DNA of 15,168 nt from Flavobacterium sp. (lineage in GTDB: Bacteria > Bacteroidota > Bacteroidia > Flavobacteriales > Flavobacteriaceae). The position numbers were made by a program, and so were the translations under genes. This document shows, in pieces, positions 6,663-13,773 of the stretch. The notes under the pieces were generated by a model. It was not told the DNA's origin, did no database searches, and was given only the letters and a program-made list of their open reading frames with translations. Location of the stretch: NCBI GenBank assembly GCA_005792865.1, contig SXQR01000059.1:1-15168 (forward strand), in the 5' to 3' direction. Each line of letters starts with the position of its first letter. Position 1 is the stretch's first letter.

Positions 6663-8444
6663 ATGGCAATCAGGACGTTCGTGCTCATTCTCTTCTCGGT
6701 CATCGCATCGGCACAACAAAAACGCCTTATCGATTCCATCAACAACATCCCCATTGAGGTCGTGGTGGCAAACGGCGACGGGTATGAGGAAATTTATCTT
6801 AAAAATTCGGCCGATGCAAAAAGAGCGAATTATCCCCTCGGCCTCGCGCAATCGTACGCACGGCTCGCACTGATCCATTACTACCGCGGCAGGTATGAAC
6901 TCAACGTAAAATACCGGCTGGACGCGATCGCGCTTTATGAAAAACTGGGATTGACGGCTCCTTTGGCAGATCAATACGGCGAACTGGGATATTCGATGAA
7001 GCGCCGCAACATGGCCAAGGCGCAGCAATACATGCAGAAAGGGATCAGGCTGGCCGAATCGGAAAGCCTGCTTGCCGAGAAACGCAAACTATATGATAAT
7101 TACGGCGTGCTCAAGGAGATGCAGGGGCAGTTGGACAGCGCCCTGCTGTATTACCGGCGGGGGCTCGACATAAAGGAACAGGTGCGCGACAGCATCGGCA
7201 TTCCCTACAGCCTGTCCAATATTGCGGGCATTCACGTGATGCGGCGGGAATTTGGCCAGGCCGAACCGCTTTACAAAAGGGCACTTGCCATCCGCCGGGC
7301 CACCAATGAACGTTTGGGCATTGCAGAAAGCCTGACCTTCATAGGTAATTTGTACATGGAGCAAAAAGATTATGCAAAGGCCATTGGTTATTTCGGCGAA
7401 TCGCTGGAAGTCGCGCGGCGGCACGGATATGTCTATGCGGCGCAGACCTGCCATGCAAAACTCGCCGAATGCCACGAGAATCTCGGGAACCATGCGCTTG
7501 CCCTGGGCCATTTCAAGCGCTACGAAAAGTACAAGGACAGCATCACCAACCGGGAGACCAACCTGAAGGTCGCCGAAATGGAGGTCAGGTTTGAAACGCA
7601 CGAGAAAGAACGCAGGCTGCTTGAGAACCAGGCCGAACTGGAACAGCGCAACATGTTGCTGGCAATCCTGGGCATTACGACGCTGTTCGTGGGCGTGACA
7701 GGGCTGCTCATCTATCGCCAGCAAAAGCTTCGCAACCGGCAAATGGCGCAGGAACACGAGCTCAAGAGCGCGATTGCACAAATTGAGACGCAGAACAAAT
7801 TGCAGGAGCAGCGGCTGGCGATTTCGCGTGACCTTCACGACAACATCGGGGCGCAGCTGACCTTCATCATTTCGTCGGTCGACAATATCCGGTATGCATT
7901 CGATACCGACAACACCAGGCTCGGCAGCAAGCTGGAAAGCATTGCGCAATTTGCGCGGGAAACCATCATCGAATTGCGCGACACGATCTGGGCCATGAAC
8001 CACACCGAGATCACGATGGAGGAGCTCGGCGGGCGTATTTCCAATTTTATCGAGAAGGCCAGCGAAAGCGGAAGCAATGCGGCATTCGATTTCACGCTTG
8101 ACGAGTCGCTTCGGGACGTGAGGCTGACCTCGGGCGAGGGCATGAACCTTTACCGCACGATGCAGGAAGCCGTCAACAATGCCGTAAAGTACGCATCGGC
8201 ACGGCATATCCGGATCGGGATTCGGCAGGAAGGCGAGGCTTTGATGATCGATATTCGGGACGATGGCAAGGGTTTCGACACAAGTTCGATGTCACGCGGC
8301 AATGGCATGGGCAACATGGCCCGCCGGATGGAGGCAATCGGTGCGAGGATCACAACATCATCAGTATTGGGTCAGGGAACCCACATCAGCATAGAATGGC
8401 CAAGGCCGAAATACCAAAATCATGACCAGACTCGCCATAGTTGA
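6663..8444 (+). CDS. TPR-containing sensor histidine kinase (HisKA_3 / NarL-partner type)
   Basis: A 593-residue kinase. Signal peptide MAIRTFVLILFSVIASAQQ (1-19) is followed by a sensor region of tetratricopeptide-like repeats at about 60-295. Next come a membrane helix at about 331-351, a coiled-coil linker at 352-385, the dimerisation/phosphoacceptor domain and an ATPase domain. The H-box is AISRDLHDNIGAQL with phosphorylated H392. The N-box is MQEAVNNAVKY (500-510), the G1 box DDGKGFD (533-539), and the G2 box GNGMGNMARRM (547-557). All catalytic motifs are present. It pairs with the response regulator, whose start lies 23 nt inside this gene. The TPRs should face the periplasm; their ligand is unknown. 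The frame is open from 6432, but the signal peptide fixes the start at 6663. Confidence 0.93.
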   Translation: MAIRTFVLILFSVIASAQQKRLIDSINNIPIEVVVANGDGYEEIYLKNSADAKRANYPLGLAQSYARLALIHYYRGRYELNVKYRLDAIALYEKLGLTAPLADQYGELGYSMKRRNMAKAQQYMQKGIRLAESESLLAEKRKLYDNYGVLKEMQGQLDSALLYYRRGLDIKEQVRDSIGIPYSLSNIAGIHVMRREFGQAEPLYKRALAIRRATNERLGIAESLTFIGNLYMEQKDYAKAIGYFGESLEVARRHGYVYAAQTCHAKLAECHENLGNHALALGHFKRYEKYKDSITNRETNLKVAEMEVRFETHEKERRLLENQAELEQRNMLLAILGITTLFVGVTGLLIYRQQKLRNRQMAQEHELKSAIAQIETQNKLQEQRLAISRDLHDNIGAQLTFIISSVDNIRYAFDTDNTRLGSKLESIAQFARETIIELRDTIWAMNHTEITMEELGGRISNFIEKASESGSNAAFDFTLDESLRDVRLTSGEGMNLYRTMQEAVNNAVKYASARHIRIGIRQEGEALMIDIRDDGKGFDTSSMSRGNGMGNMARRMEAIGARITTSSVLGQGTHISIEWPRPKYQNHDQTRHS

Positions 8445-9066
8445 CGACAATGCCTTCCTGCAGCGGGCCGTCGCCGAGAAACTTTCCTTTTTTGACGATA
8501 TCGACATTCGGCTCACGGCATCGAATGGGCTCGAGATCCTGCAGATGTTGGACCAGAACCCCCACATCGACCTCATCCTGATGGACATCGAGATGCCGGT
8601 TTGCAACGGGATCGACGCAACCGCACTTGTCAAGCAGCGGCATCCGCAGATCAAGATCATCATGCTGACGGTTTTTGACGATGACGACAATATATTTTCG
8701 GCCATTCGGGCCGGTGCCGACGGTTACCTGCTCAAGGACGTCAATCCGCGCGAACTGCACCAGGGCATTCTGGAAACCCTCCGGGGCGGGGCCACGATGA
8801 CGCCTTCGATCGCGCTCAAGACGCTTCGCCTCTTGCGCAATGCGCCCGCGAACCATCCGGAGCCCAAGATCGACTTCAGCCTGACGGCGCGCGAGACCGA
8901 GGTTCTGGAGCAGCTCAGCAAGGGGCTCAAGTATGACACGATTGCCGCGAATCTGTTCCTGTCGGCGGGAACGGTGCGCAAGCATATCGAAAATATTTAT
9001 GCTAAATTGCAGGTCCATAACAAGATCGAAGCGATCCAGAAAGCCAGGAGCAACAACCTCATATGA
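8422..9066 (+). CDS. NarL/FixJ-family response regulator (REC + LuxR-type HTH)
   Basis: A 214-residue two-domain regulator. The receiver domain occupies about 3-120. D8/D9 form the acidic pocket, D55 is the phosphoacceptor (LILMDIEMP), and T83 and K105 (LLKD) are the conserved switch residues. The LuxR-type helix-turn-helix is at about 147-205, beginning LTARETEVLEQLSKGL with recognition region LSAGTVRKHIENIYAKL. It is the cognate partner of the upstream kinase, overlapping its 3' end by 23 nt in a different frame. Its own stop overlaps the TetR start in an ATGA arrangement. Target genes are unknown; the neighbouring paa cluster is a candidate only by position. Confidence 0.95.
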   Translation: MTRLAIVDDNAFLQRAVAEKLSFFDDIDIRLTASNGLEILQMLDQNPHIDLILMDIEMPVCNGIDATALVKQRHPQIKIIMLTVFDDDDNIFSAIRAGADGYLLKDVNPRELHQGILETLRGGATMTPSIALKTLRLLRNAPANHPEPKIDFSLTARETEVLEQLSKGLKYDTIAANLFLSAGTVRKHIENIYAKLQVHNKIEAIQKARSNNLI

Positions 9067-9629
9067 AAATTGACCGGAAGACCGAGATCGTAAACTGCGC
9101 CGCACGGCTCTTCCGGGAAAAAGGTTACAGCGCCGTGACGATGCGCGACATCGCCAAAGCCCTGGACATCAAGGCAGCCAGCCTCTACAACCACATATCC
9201 TCCAAGCAGGAAATCCTCTCGCTGATGATCCTGTCCATCGCAGGCGAGTATACTTCGACCATCAAGGAAATCGCGTTGTCGGAACAGAGTGCCGTGGGAA
9301 AGATTGAAAGCGTCATCTCACTCCACATTGACATCACCGCGAGGAACGCCGATGCATTGGCGTCGCTCAATAACGATTGGATGCACCTGCCAGACGAACA
9401 CCTTGCCAGTTTTTTGCAAATGCGCGAAGAATATGAACAGATTTTCAGGAAGTTTATCCGGGACGGAATGGCTGTGGGAGAACTTGCTCCAAGAAACGCC
9501 GAGGTCGTGATTTTTTCCATTCTTTCAACGCTCCGAACGCTTTACCTCTGGTATGGACGCAAGCCGGATTTCGCGCCGGAGATCCTGCGGAAAGACCTTC
9601 GGGACGTGTTGATCGATGGCATTCTGTAA
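9063..9629 (+). CDS. TetR/AcrR-family transcriptional regulator, probable repressor of the paa cluster
   Basis: A 188-residue regulator. The N-terminal TetR DNA-binding domain spans about 6-52. CAARLFREKGYSAVTMRDIA leads into the recognition helix KAASLYNHISSKQEIL. The C-terminal ligand-binding domain is helical (about 60-185). TetR regulators next to paa genes, such as PaaR of Thermus and corynebacteria, repress catabolic genes and are released by phenylacetyl-CoA. That role is inferred here from position and from the palindrome before paaE. The gene overlaps the response regulator by 4 nt, so it is probably expressed with the two-component system rather than autonomously. I did not find a second copy of the palindrome upstream of this gene, so direct autorepression is not evident. 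Confidence 0.9.
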   Translation: MKIDRKTEIVNCAARLFREKGYSAVTMRDIAKALDIKAASLYNHISSKQEILSLMILSIAGEYTSTIKEIALSEQSAVGKIESVISLHIDITARNADALASLNNDWMHLPDEHLASFLQMREEYEQIFRKFIRDGMAVGELAPRNAEVVIFSILSTLRTLYLWYGRKPDFAPEILRKDLRDVLIDGIL

Positions 9630-9719
9630 CGTTGGCCAAACTGCAGAATGGTGCTTACGGCACTGTCTGTCAGAATATTAAAATTTTGGTGCCACCGTTC
9701 AATTCTATCGGGAATTTAC

Positions 9720-9727
9720 TAAATTTG
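9720..9727 (+). promoter_or_regulatory. Promoter -7 element (TAAATTTG) for the paa operon
   Basis: TAAATTTG is an exact TAnnTTTG match 32 nt before the paaE start codon. The -33 element is weak: TTC at 9698-9700 sits at the right distance (19 nt) where TTG is expected. A start of transcription near 9733-9736 would place the palindrome directly on the initiation site. A regulated promoter with a poor -33 box fits an inducible catabolic operon. Confidence 0.65.
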
Positions 9728-9734
9728 CATATAG

Positions 9735-9750
9735 ACTAACAACTGTTAGT
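9735..9750. promoter_or_regulatory. Palindromic operator, probable TetR/PaaR-type binding site
   Basis: ACTAACAACTGTTAGT has two perfect 7-nt arms (ACTAACA and TGTTAGT) around a central AC. It lies 8 nt downstream of the -7 element and 10 nt before the paaE ATG, a position suited to blocking initiation. It resembles the consensus CNAACGNNCGTTNG that I recall for Thermus PaaR, differing only at two symmetric positions. The neighbouring TetR protein is the natural candidate to bind it. Palindrome and position are seen; the binding protein is inferred. Confidence 0.7.
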
Positions 9751-9759
9751 TAAATTGAT

Positions 9760-10833
9760 ATGGCAAAGTTTCATTCGGTAAAAGTTTCGGATATCTATAA
9801 GGAAACCAAGGATTGTTCGGTCATTTCGCTGGACATCCCGCAGGAAATGCGCGAGGATTTCAAATATTCGCACGGCCAGCACCTTACTTTCAGGGCCATG
9901 ATCGACGGACAGGACGTACGCAGGACCTATTCGCTCTGTTCGAGCCCCGTCGAGGAAAAGTGGCAGGTTGCGGTCAAGCGCATCGATGGCGGCAGGTTCT
10001 CGACTTATGTAAACGAAAATCTAAAGGCGGGCGATACGGTGGAAGTCATGCCACCAACGGGCGTTTTCTTTGCGCGGATCGAACCCGAAAGGGAAAAAAA
10101 TTACATTGCCTTTGCCGCGGGAAGCGGTATCACGCCGGTGCTTTCGATCATGAAAACGCACCTGGCGCTGGAGCCCAAGAGCACTTTTAAACTCTTCTAT
10201 CTGAACCGCAGCGTAAAGTCCATCATCTTCAAGGAAGAGATCGAGCAGCTGAAGAACCGCTATCTGGACCGCCTGGAAATCTTTCACTTCCTGTCAAAGG
10301 AACACAGGAACATTCCGTTGTTGAACGGCCGGTTTACCAAGGAAAAGATGGAAATGCTCACGCGACATATCATCGACGTGGGTACGATAAGCGAATGTTT
10401 CATCTGCGGTCCGGAGGAAATGATCTTCCTCATACGCGACGAACTCACGGCGGCCGGGCTGCCAAAGGAAAAGATTCATTTTGAACTGTTTTCGTCAGGG
10501 AATACCGAGGAAGACCGCGCACGCGCCAACCGCGTCATCGAAAATAAAACCGTGGGGACCGAGGTGACAATTATTGACGGTGGAAAAGAGTTCCATTTCA
10601 CGATGGACGACGACTACGACAACATCCTTGACGGGGCGCTTGCCGCGGGGGCCGACCTGCCGTTCGCCTGCAAAGGCGGGGTTTGCAGCACCTGCCGATG
10701 CAAGGTCGTGGAAGGATCTGTCGAGATGAAGATCAATTACGCGCTTGATGAAAGCGATATCGCGAAAAATTACGTTTTAAGTTGCCAGGCCGTGCCCACA
10801 TCGGGAAAGGTGGTGGTAGACTTCGGAGCTTAA
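9760..10833 (+). CDS. paaE: 1,2-phenylacetyl-CoA epoxidase, reductase subunit PaaE
   Basis: A 357-residue electron-transfer subunit. The FAD-binding domain lies at about 1-105 with RRTYS (54-58), and the NAD(P)H-binding domain at about 112-245 with GSGITP (121-126) and CGPEEM (216-221). The C-terminal plant-type [2Fe-2S] ferredoxin domain has ligands C304, C309, C312 and C342. It passes electrons from NADPH to the diiron centre of PaaA. In E. coli this gene comes last of paaABCDE; here it comes first, directly behind the promoter and palindrome, as I recall for other flavobacterial clusters. A 100-nt gap with a heptamer array separates it from paaA. Confidence 0.96.
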   Translation: MAKFHSVKVSDIYKETKDCSVISLDIPQEMREDFKYSHGQHLTFRAMIDGQDVRRTYSLCSSPVEEKWQVAVKRIDGGRFSTYVNENLKAGDTVEVMPPTGVFFARIEPEREKNYIAFAAGSGITPVLSIMKTHLALEPKSTFKLFYLNRSVKSIIFKEEIEQLKNRYLDRLEIFHFLSKEHRNIPLLNGRFTKEKMEMLTRHIIDVGTISECFICGPEEMIFLIRDELTAAGLPKEKIHFELFSSGNTEEDRARANRVIENKTVGTEVTIIDGGKEFHFTMDDDYDNILDGALAAGADLPFACKGGVCSTCRCKVVEGSVEMKINYALDESDIAKNYVLSCQAVPTSGKVVVDFGA

Positions 10834-10896
10834 TTATGGCGTTTGGCCTGTCGACTGCCGAAAAGAATGACCAAGTATTTCGGCCGGCACTCAACA

Positions 10897-10931
10897 AACT
10901 GACAACTGATAACTGACAACTGACAACTAAG
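10897..10931 (+). repeat. Heptamer array (AACTGAC/AACTGAT) between paaE and paaA
   Basis: Five tandem 7-nt units: AACTGAC (10897), AACTGAT (10904), AACTGAC (10911), AACTGAC (10918) and the degenerate AACTAAG (10925). The paaA ATG follows after two bases. There is no convincing inverted partner on the paaE side. A separate 7-bp stem, GCCGAAA (10857-10863) with TTTCGGC (10878-10884), lies upstream in the same gap. It has no T tract, so I do not call it a terminator. Confidence 0.9.
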
Positions 10932-10933
10932 TT

Positions 10934-11869
10934 ATGGACACAGCACAACTTGAAGCGAGATTCAATGCGAAGATCGCCAATGACGAAAAGATCGAACCGA
11001 AAGACTGGATGCCAGAGAAGTATCGCCAGACCCACATCAGGCAAATCTCGCAGCACGCGCATTCTGAAATCGTGGGCATGTTGCCCGAGGGAAACTGGAT
11101 CACTAGGGCACCTTCGCTCCGGCGGAAGGTCGCGCTTCTGGCAAAAGTCCAGGACGAGGCCGGCCACGGATTGTACCTGTACAGCGCCTGCGAGACGCTG
11201 GGGATTTCGCGCGATGAATTGTACGAGCAACTGCATTCGGGTGCGGCGAAATATTCAAGCATCTTCAATTACCCGACGGTCACCTGGGCCGACATGGGCG
11301 CCATCGGTTGGCTCGTGGACGGCGCGGCGATCATCAACCAGGTTCCGCTCACCAATACCTCGTACGGGCCTTATGCGCGTGCGATGGTGCGTGTCTGCAA
11401 GGAAGAAAGCTTTCACCAGCGACAAGGCTTTGAGATCATGATGACCCTCGCACAGGGTACGCCCGAGCAAAAGGAGATGGCACAGGACGCGCTCAACCGC
11501 TGGTGGTGGCCTTCGATCATGATGTTTGGCCCCACCGATGCCGAATCCATCCACACCGAGCAGTCCATGAAGTGGAAGCTCAAGCGCAAGACCAATGACG
11601 AACTGCGCCAGATTTTCATCGACCAGACCGTTCCACAGGCAGAACTTATAGGCCTCAAGGTACCCGACCCGGACCTCAAATGGAACGAGGCGCGCAAAAG
11701 CTATGACTTTGGCGCCATCAACTGGGACGAATTCTGGCAGGTGGTCAAAGGCTACGGCCCGTGCAACAAACAGCGCCTCGACGCCCGCAAGACGGCTTGG
11801 GAAAAAGGGAAATGGGTGAGGGATGCGGCGATGGCGCATGCGGAAAGGGCTGTGACGAACGTCGTATGA
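10934..11869 (+). CDS. paaA: 1,2-phenylacetyl-CoA epoxidase, catalytic subunit PaaA
   Basis: 311 residues, close to the 309 of E. coli PaaA. It is the diiron subunit that epoxidises the aromatic ring of phenylacetyl-CoA with O2. The ferritin-like metal motifs are visible: E45 (HSEIVG), E75-x2-H78 (QDEAGH) and E158-x2-H161 (EESFHQRQG). The start at 10934 ([14 protein letters not shown]) immediately follows the heptamer array. The last codons (Thr-Asn-Val-Val, stop) lie inside a second heptamer array, so the extreme C-terminus may be repeat-derived. The preceding residues ([14 protein letters not shown]) keep the family pattern. Partner genes paaB and paaC follow. Confidence 0.98.
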   Translation: MDTAQLEARFNAKIANDEKIEPKDWMPEKYRQTHIRQISQHAHSEIVGMLPEGNWITRAPSLRRKVALLAKVQDEAGHGLYLYSACETLGISRDELYEQLHSGAAKYSSIFNYPTVTWADMGAIGWLVDGAAIINQVPLTNTSYGPYARAMVRVCKEESFHQRQGFEIMMTLAQGTPEQKEMAQDALNRWWWPSIMMFGPTDAESIHTEQSMKWKLKRKTNDELRQIFIDQTVPQAELIGLKVPDPDLKWNEARKSYDFGAINWDEFWQVVKGYGPCNKQRLDARKTAWEKGKWVRDAAMAHAERAVTNVV

Positions 11870-11909
11870 CAGATGAAAATTGACAAATGTCGAATGAAGA
11901 ACGTCGAAC
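11854..11909 (+). repeat. Degenerate heptamer array spanning the paaA stop codon (left arm of an inverted pair)
   Basis: Eight consecutive 7-nt units can be read: GACGAAC (11854), GTCGTAT (11861), GACAGAT (11868), GAAAATT (11875), GACAAAT (11882), GTCGAAT (11889), GAAGAAC (11896) and GTCGAAC (11903). The first two lie inside paaA and the TGA stop (11867-11869) falls across units two and three. CAAATGTCGAATGA (11884-11897) is a perfect inverted copy of TCATTCGACATTTG at 11990-12003. Confidence 0.8.
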
Positions 11910-11990
11910 GGTGTTCCAAGTGGCTATTAACGAAACGAGAGTATATAATAACAATTGATAATCAATACAGAAGGAGCCCGTTGATCGGCT

Positions 11991-12026
11991 CATTCGACAT
12001 TTGACATTCTGACATTCGACATAACA
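11991..12026 (+). repeat. Heptamer array (CATTCGA type) directly before paaB (right arm of the inverted pair)
   Basis: Units are CATTCGA (11991), CATTTGA (11998), CATTCTGA (12005, 8 nt), CATTCGA (12013) and CATAACA (12020). The paaB ATG follows after one base. These are the reverse complement of the GTCGAAT/GACAAAT words after paaA. The roughly 80 nt between the arrays is AT-rich and includes a palindrome, ATTGAT-A-ATCAAT (11954-11966), and a short stem, GAGCC/GGCTC (11974-11991). Confidence 0.88.
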
Positions 12027-12027
12027 T

Positions 12028-12309
12028 ATGAAAAACTGGCCTCTCTACGAAGTCTTTATTAGAAGCAAGAACGGACTTGAGCACCGCCATGCCGGTTCGC
12101 TCCACGCAAGTGATGCGACGATGGCGCTCGAGAACGCCCGCGATGTCTATACCCGCCGCATGGAAGGCGTGAGCATTTGGGTAGTTCCGTCCACGGCTAT
12201 CACGGCCTCGAACCCCGAGCAGAACGGGGAATTTTTTGAACCCGCAATAGACAAAGCCTACCGGCACCCGACTTTTTATGAGTTGCCGGAGGAGCTTAAA
12301 CATATGTGA
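12028..12309 (+). CDS. paaB: 1,2-phenylacetyl-CoA epoxidase, structural subunit PaaB
   Basis: 93 residues, similar to the 95 of E. coli PaaB. MKNWPLYEVFIRSKNGLEHRH, SLHASDATMALENARDVYTR and SIWVVPSTAI are the family blocks. PaaB has no known catalytic residues; it holds the PaaAC catalytic units together in the larger PaaABC(E) assembly. It is flanked on both sides by repeat arrays. Its stop codon TGA (12307-12309) overlaps the first unit of the next array by two bases. Confidence 0.97.
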   Translation: MKNWPLYEVFIRSKNGLEHRHAGSLHASDATMALENARDVYTRRMEGVSIWVVPSTAITASNPEQNGEFFEPAIDKAYRHPTFYELPEELKHM

Positions 12310-12382
12310 CGAATGTCGACCCGAGGTGCAGCCGAACTGTACGGAGCGCAGCGGAGTAAATGTCGAACGACCAATGACCGTT
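12308..12382 (+). repeat. GTCGAAT/GACGAAT heptamer array after paaB, split by a 40-nt GC-rich insert
   Basis: Units GACGAAT (12308) and GTCGACC (12315) are followed by a 40-nt non-matching segment (12322-12361). The heptamers then resume as GTCGAAC (12362), GACCAAT (12369) and GACCGTT (12376). The insert is GC-rich, unlike other intergenic DNA here, and holds a loose internal duplication (GTGCAGCCGA and GCGCAGCGGA). The words belong to the same family as those after paaA and after paaG. Confidence 0.75.
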
Positions 12383-12396
12383 AGCAGGCACATTCA

Positions 12397-12436
12397 TTTT
12401 CAAATCTTCAAATTTTCAAATCTTCAAATTCTCAAA
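12397..12436 (+). repeat. Octamer array (TTTTCAAA/TCTTCAAA) ending exactly at the paaC start codon
   Basis: Five perfect-register 8-nt units: TTTTCAAA (12397), TCTTCAAA (12405), TTTTCAAA (12413), TCTTCAAA (12421) and TTCTCAAA (12429). The very next three bases are the TTG start codon of paaC. The same two alternating octamers form the array before alaS (1302-1334). Confidence 0.9.
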
Positions 12437-13186
12437 TTGAAATCCCTCGTCCAATACATCTACACCATCGCCGATAACGCCCTGATCCTGGGCCAGCGGC
12501 TTGGTGAACTCTGCGGCCACGGGCCCAGCCTTGAAACCGACATCGCGCTCACGAACATCTCGCTGGACCTGTTCGGACAGGTGAGAAGTTATTACCAATA
12601 CGCGGCATCGGTCCTGGCCGACGGTTCAACCGAAGATACGCACGCCTTCCTTCGCAACGAGCGCCAGTATTTGAACGCGCTCTTGGCCGAGCAGCCCAAT
12701 ACCGATTTCGCCTACACCATCGGGAGGCAGTTTTTGTACGATGTGTTCCACGTCCAGTTGCTAACCGAACTTTCAAACTCAAAAGATGAGACCTTGGCCG
12801 CGATTGCGAAGAAAAGTTTGAAGGAAGTGCTTTACCACAGGCGATTTTCGTCAGACTGGGTGAAAAGGCTGGGCGACGGTACCGACGAAAGCCGGGAAAG
12901 GATGCAGGCTGCCATCAATGACCTTTGGATGTACACCAACGAATTGTTCGAGGTGACCGATGCCGAACGCGAAATGGCAGATGCGGGGATCGGTGTCGAT
13001 GTGTCAAAGTTAAAAGATGCTTACTATAAAGAAGTGGGTTCGGTTTTGAATGAGGCCACACTCGAGATTCCGCAGGTGCAGTTTTTCCACAAAGGCGGGA
13101 AGCAGGGTGTTCATACCGAGAACCTCGGCTACATCCTGGCCGATATGCAATACATGCAACGCACCTTTCCCAACATGACCTGGTGA
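12437..13186 (+). CDS. paaC: 1,2-phenylacetyl-CoA epoxidase, structural subunit PaaC
   Basis: 249 residues from a TTG start, close to the 248 of E. coli PaaC. PaaC is a ferritin-like relative of PaaA that has lost the metal site; it stabilises PaaA and helps bind substrate. The blocks YTIADNALILGQRLGELCGH and DIALTNISLDLFGQVRSYY are typical. The TTG at 12437 places YTIADN at the same distance from the N-terminus as in E. coli PaaC, as I remember it. In-frame ATG codons at 12278 and 12374 would add 53 or 21 residues translated from the repeat DNA and the end of paaB, and were rejected. The stop overlaps paaD. Confidence 0.95.
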   Translation: MKSLVQYIYTIADNALILGQRLGELCGHGPSLETDIALTNISLDLFGQVRSYYQYAASVLADGSTEDTHAFLRNERQYLNALLAEQPNTDFAYTIGRQFLYDVFHVQLLTELSNSKDETLAAIAKKSLKEVLYHRRFSSDWVKRLGDGTDESRERMQAAINDLWMYTNELFEVTDAEREMADAGIGVDVSKLKDAYYKEVGSVLNEATLEIPQVQFFHKGGKQGVHTENLGYILADMQYMQRTFPNMTW

Positions 13187-13686
13187 TGACCGATATGGCC
13201 GTCCATATTGACCCGAAGCTCGCCGCGATACTGGAATCGGTTTCCGACCCGGAAATTCCGGTGCTTTCGATAATGGACATGGGCGTCGTGCGCAAGGCGG
13301 TCATGGATGGCGACCGAGCCGAAATCGAGATTACGCCCACCTATAGCGGATGCCCGGCAATGGATGTCATCGGCGATGATATCCGGTCGGCATTGAAAAG
13401 GGAAGGAATCGATGCCGTTGTAAAGCTGGTGCTTTCACCGGCCTGGACGACAGACTGGATCACCCCACGAGGACGGCAGGCGCTGGAAAAGTACGGCATT
13501 GCCGCGCCGCTCGAGGCCGACGCCGACAAGGACGCGCTCCTCGGCAATAAAAAACTTGTCAAATGCCCGCAATGCGGATCGCTCAATACAAAGATGGTGA
13601 GCCAATTCGGTTCGACGGCCTGTAAGGCGTTCTTCCAATGTGAGGCGTGCTTGGAGCCATTTGATTATTTCAAGTGTTTAAAATAG
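13186..13686 (+). CDS. paaD: PaaD, Fe-S maturation factor for phenylacetyl-CoA epoxidase (MIP18/DUF59 domain plus zinc ribbon)
   Basis: 166 residues from ATG 13186. The N-terminal MIP18/DUF59 domain (about 8-105) contains VSDPEIPVLSIMDMGVVR and the conserved TPTYSGCPAMD with C56. The C-terminal zinc-ribbon-like module has C127-x2-C130 (CPQCGS), C146, C152-x2-C155 (CEAC) and C164. PaaD is needed for epoxidase activity and is thought to help assemble the [2Fe-2S] cluster of PaaE. Three starts are possible: GTG 13183, ATG 13186 and ATG 13195. ATG 13186 gives the TGATG overlap with paaC that also joins other gene pairs in this window. This is the only paa junction here without a gap, and the only one without a repeat array. 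Confidence 0.95.
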   Translation: MTDMAVHIDPKLAAILESVSDPEIPVLSIMDMGVVRKAVMDGDRAEIEITPTYSGCPAMDVIGDDIRSALKREGIDAVVKLVLSPAWTTDWITPRGRQALEKYGIAAPLEADADKDALLGNKKLVKCPQCGSLNTKMVSQFGSTACKAFFQCEACLEPFDYFKCLK

Positions 13687-13688
13687 CG

Positions 13689-13702
13689 GTCAGCTGTCAG
13701 GG
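13689..13702 (+). repeat. Heptamer pair (GTCAGCT, GTCAGGG) after paaD, left arm of an inverted pair
   Basis: Two 7-nt words start three bases after the paaD stop. TCAGCTGTCAG (13690-13700) is a perfect inverted copy of CTGACAGCTGA at 13789-13799, with 88 nt between them. Confidence 0.75.
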
Positions 13703-13773
13703 CTCTTGAGGAAATGTGAAGCTCTAGACTATTTACAAGATTGAAAAAGAAGTTTAAAATTTACTATAATCAT

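Noticed and set aside
7089..8207. A 372-codon open frame on the minus strand opposite the sensor kinase
   Set aside because: The plus strand here encodes the complete kinase with all its motifs. The antisense product has no recognisable domain, and long antisense frames are expected in GC-rich coding DNA.
9651..9663. GTGC/GCAC stem after the TetR gene as a terminator
   Set aside because: Only four base pairs and no T tract follow.
10857..10884. Stem GCCGAAA/TTTCGGC between paaE and paaA as a terminator
   Set aside because: It has a 14-nt loop and no T tract, and it lies within an operon whose products must be made together.
10897..10931. Heptamer array as a CRISPR
   Set aside because: Units are 7 nt with no spacers and no cas genes are nearby.
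12278..12436. N-terminal extension of PaaC through the repeat arrays
   Set aside because: It would start inside paaB in another frame and translate non-coding repeats. The TTG at 12437 gives the family-length protein.
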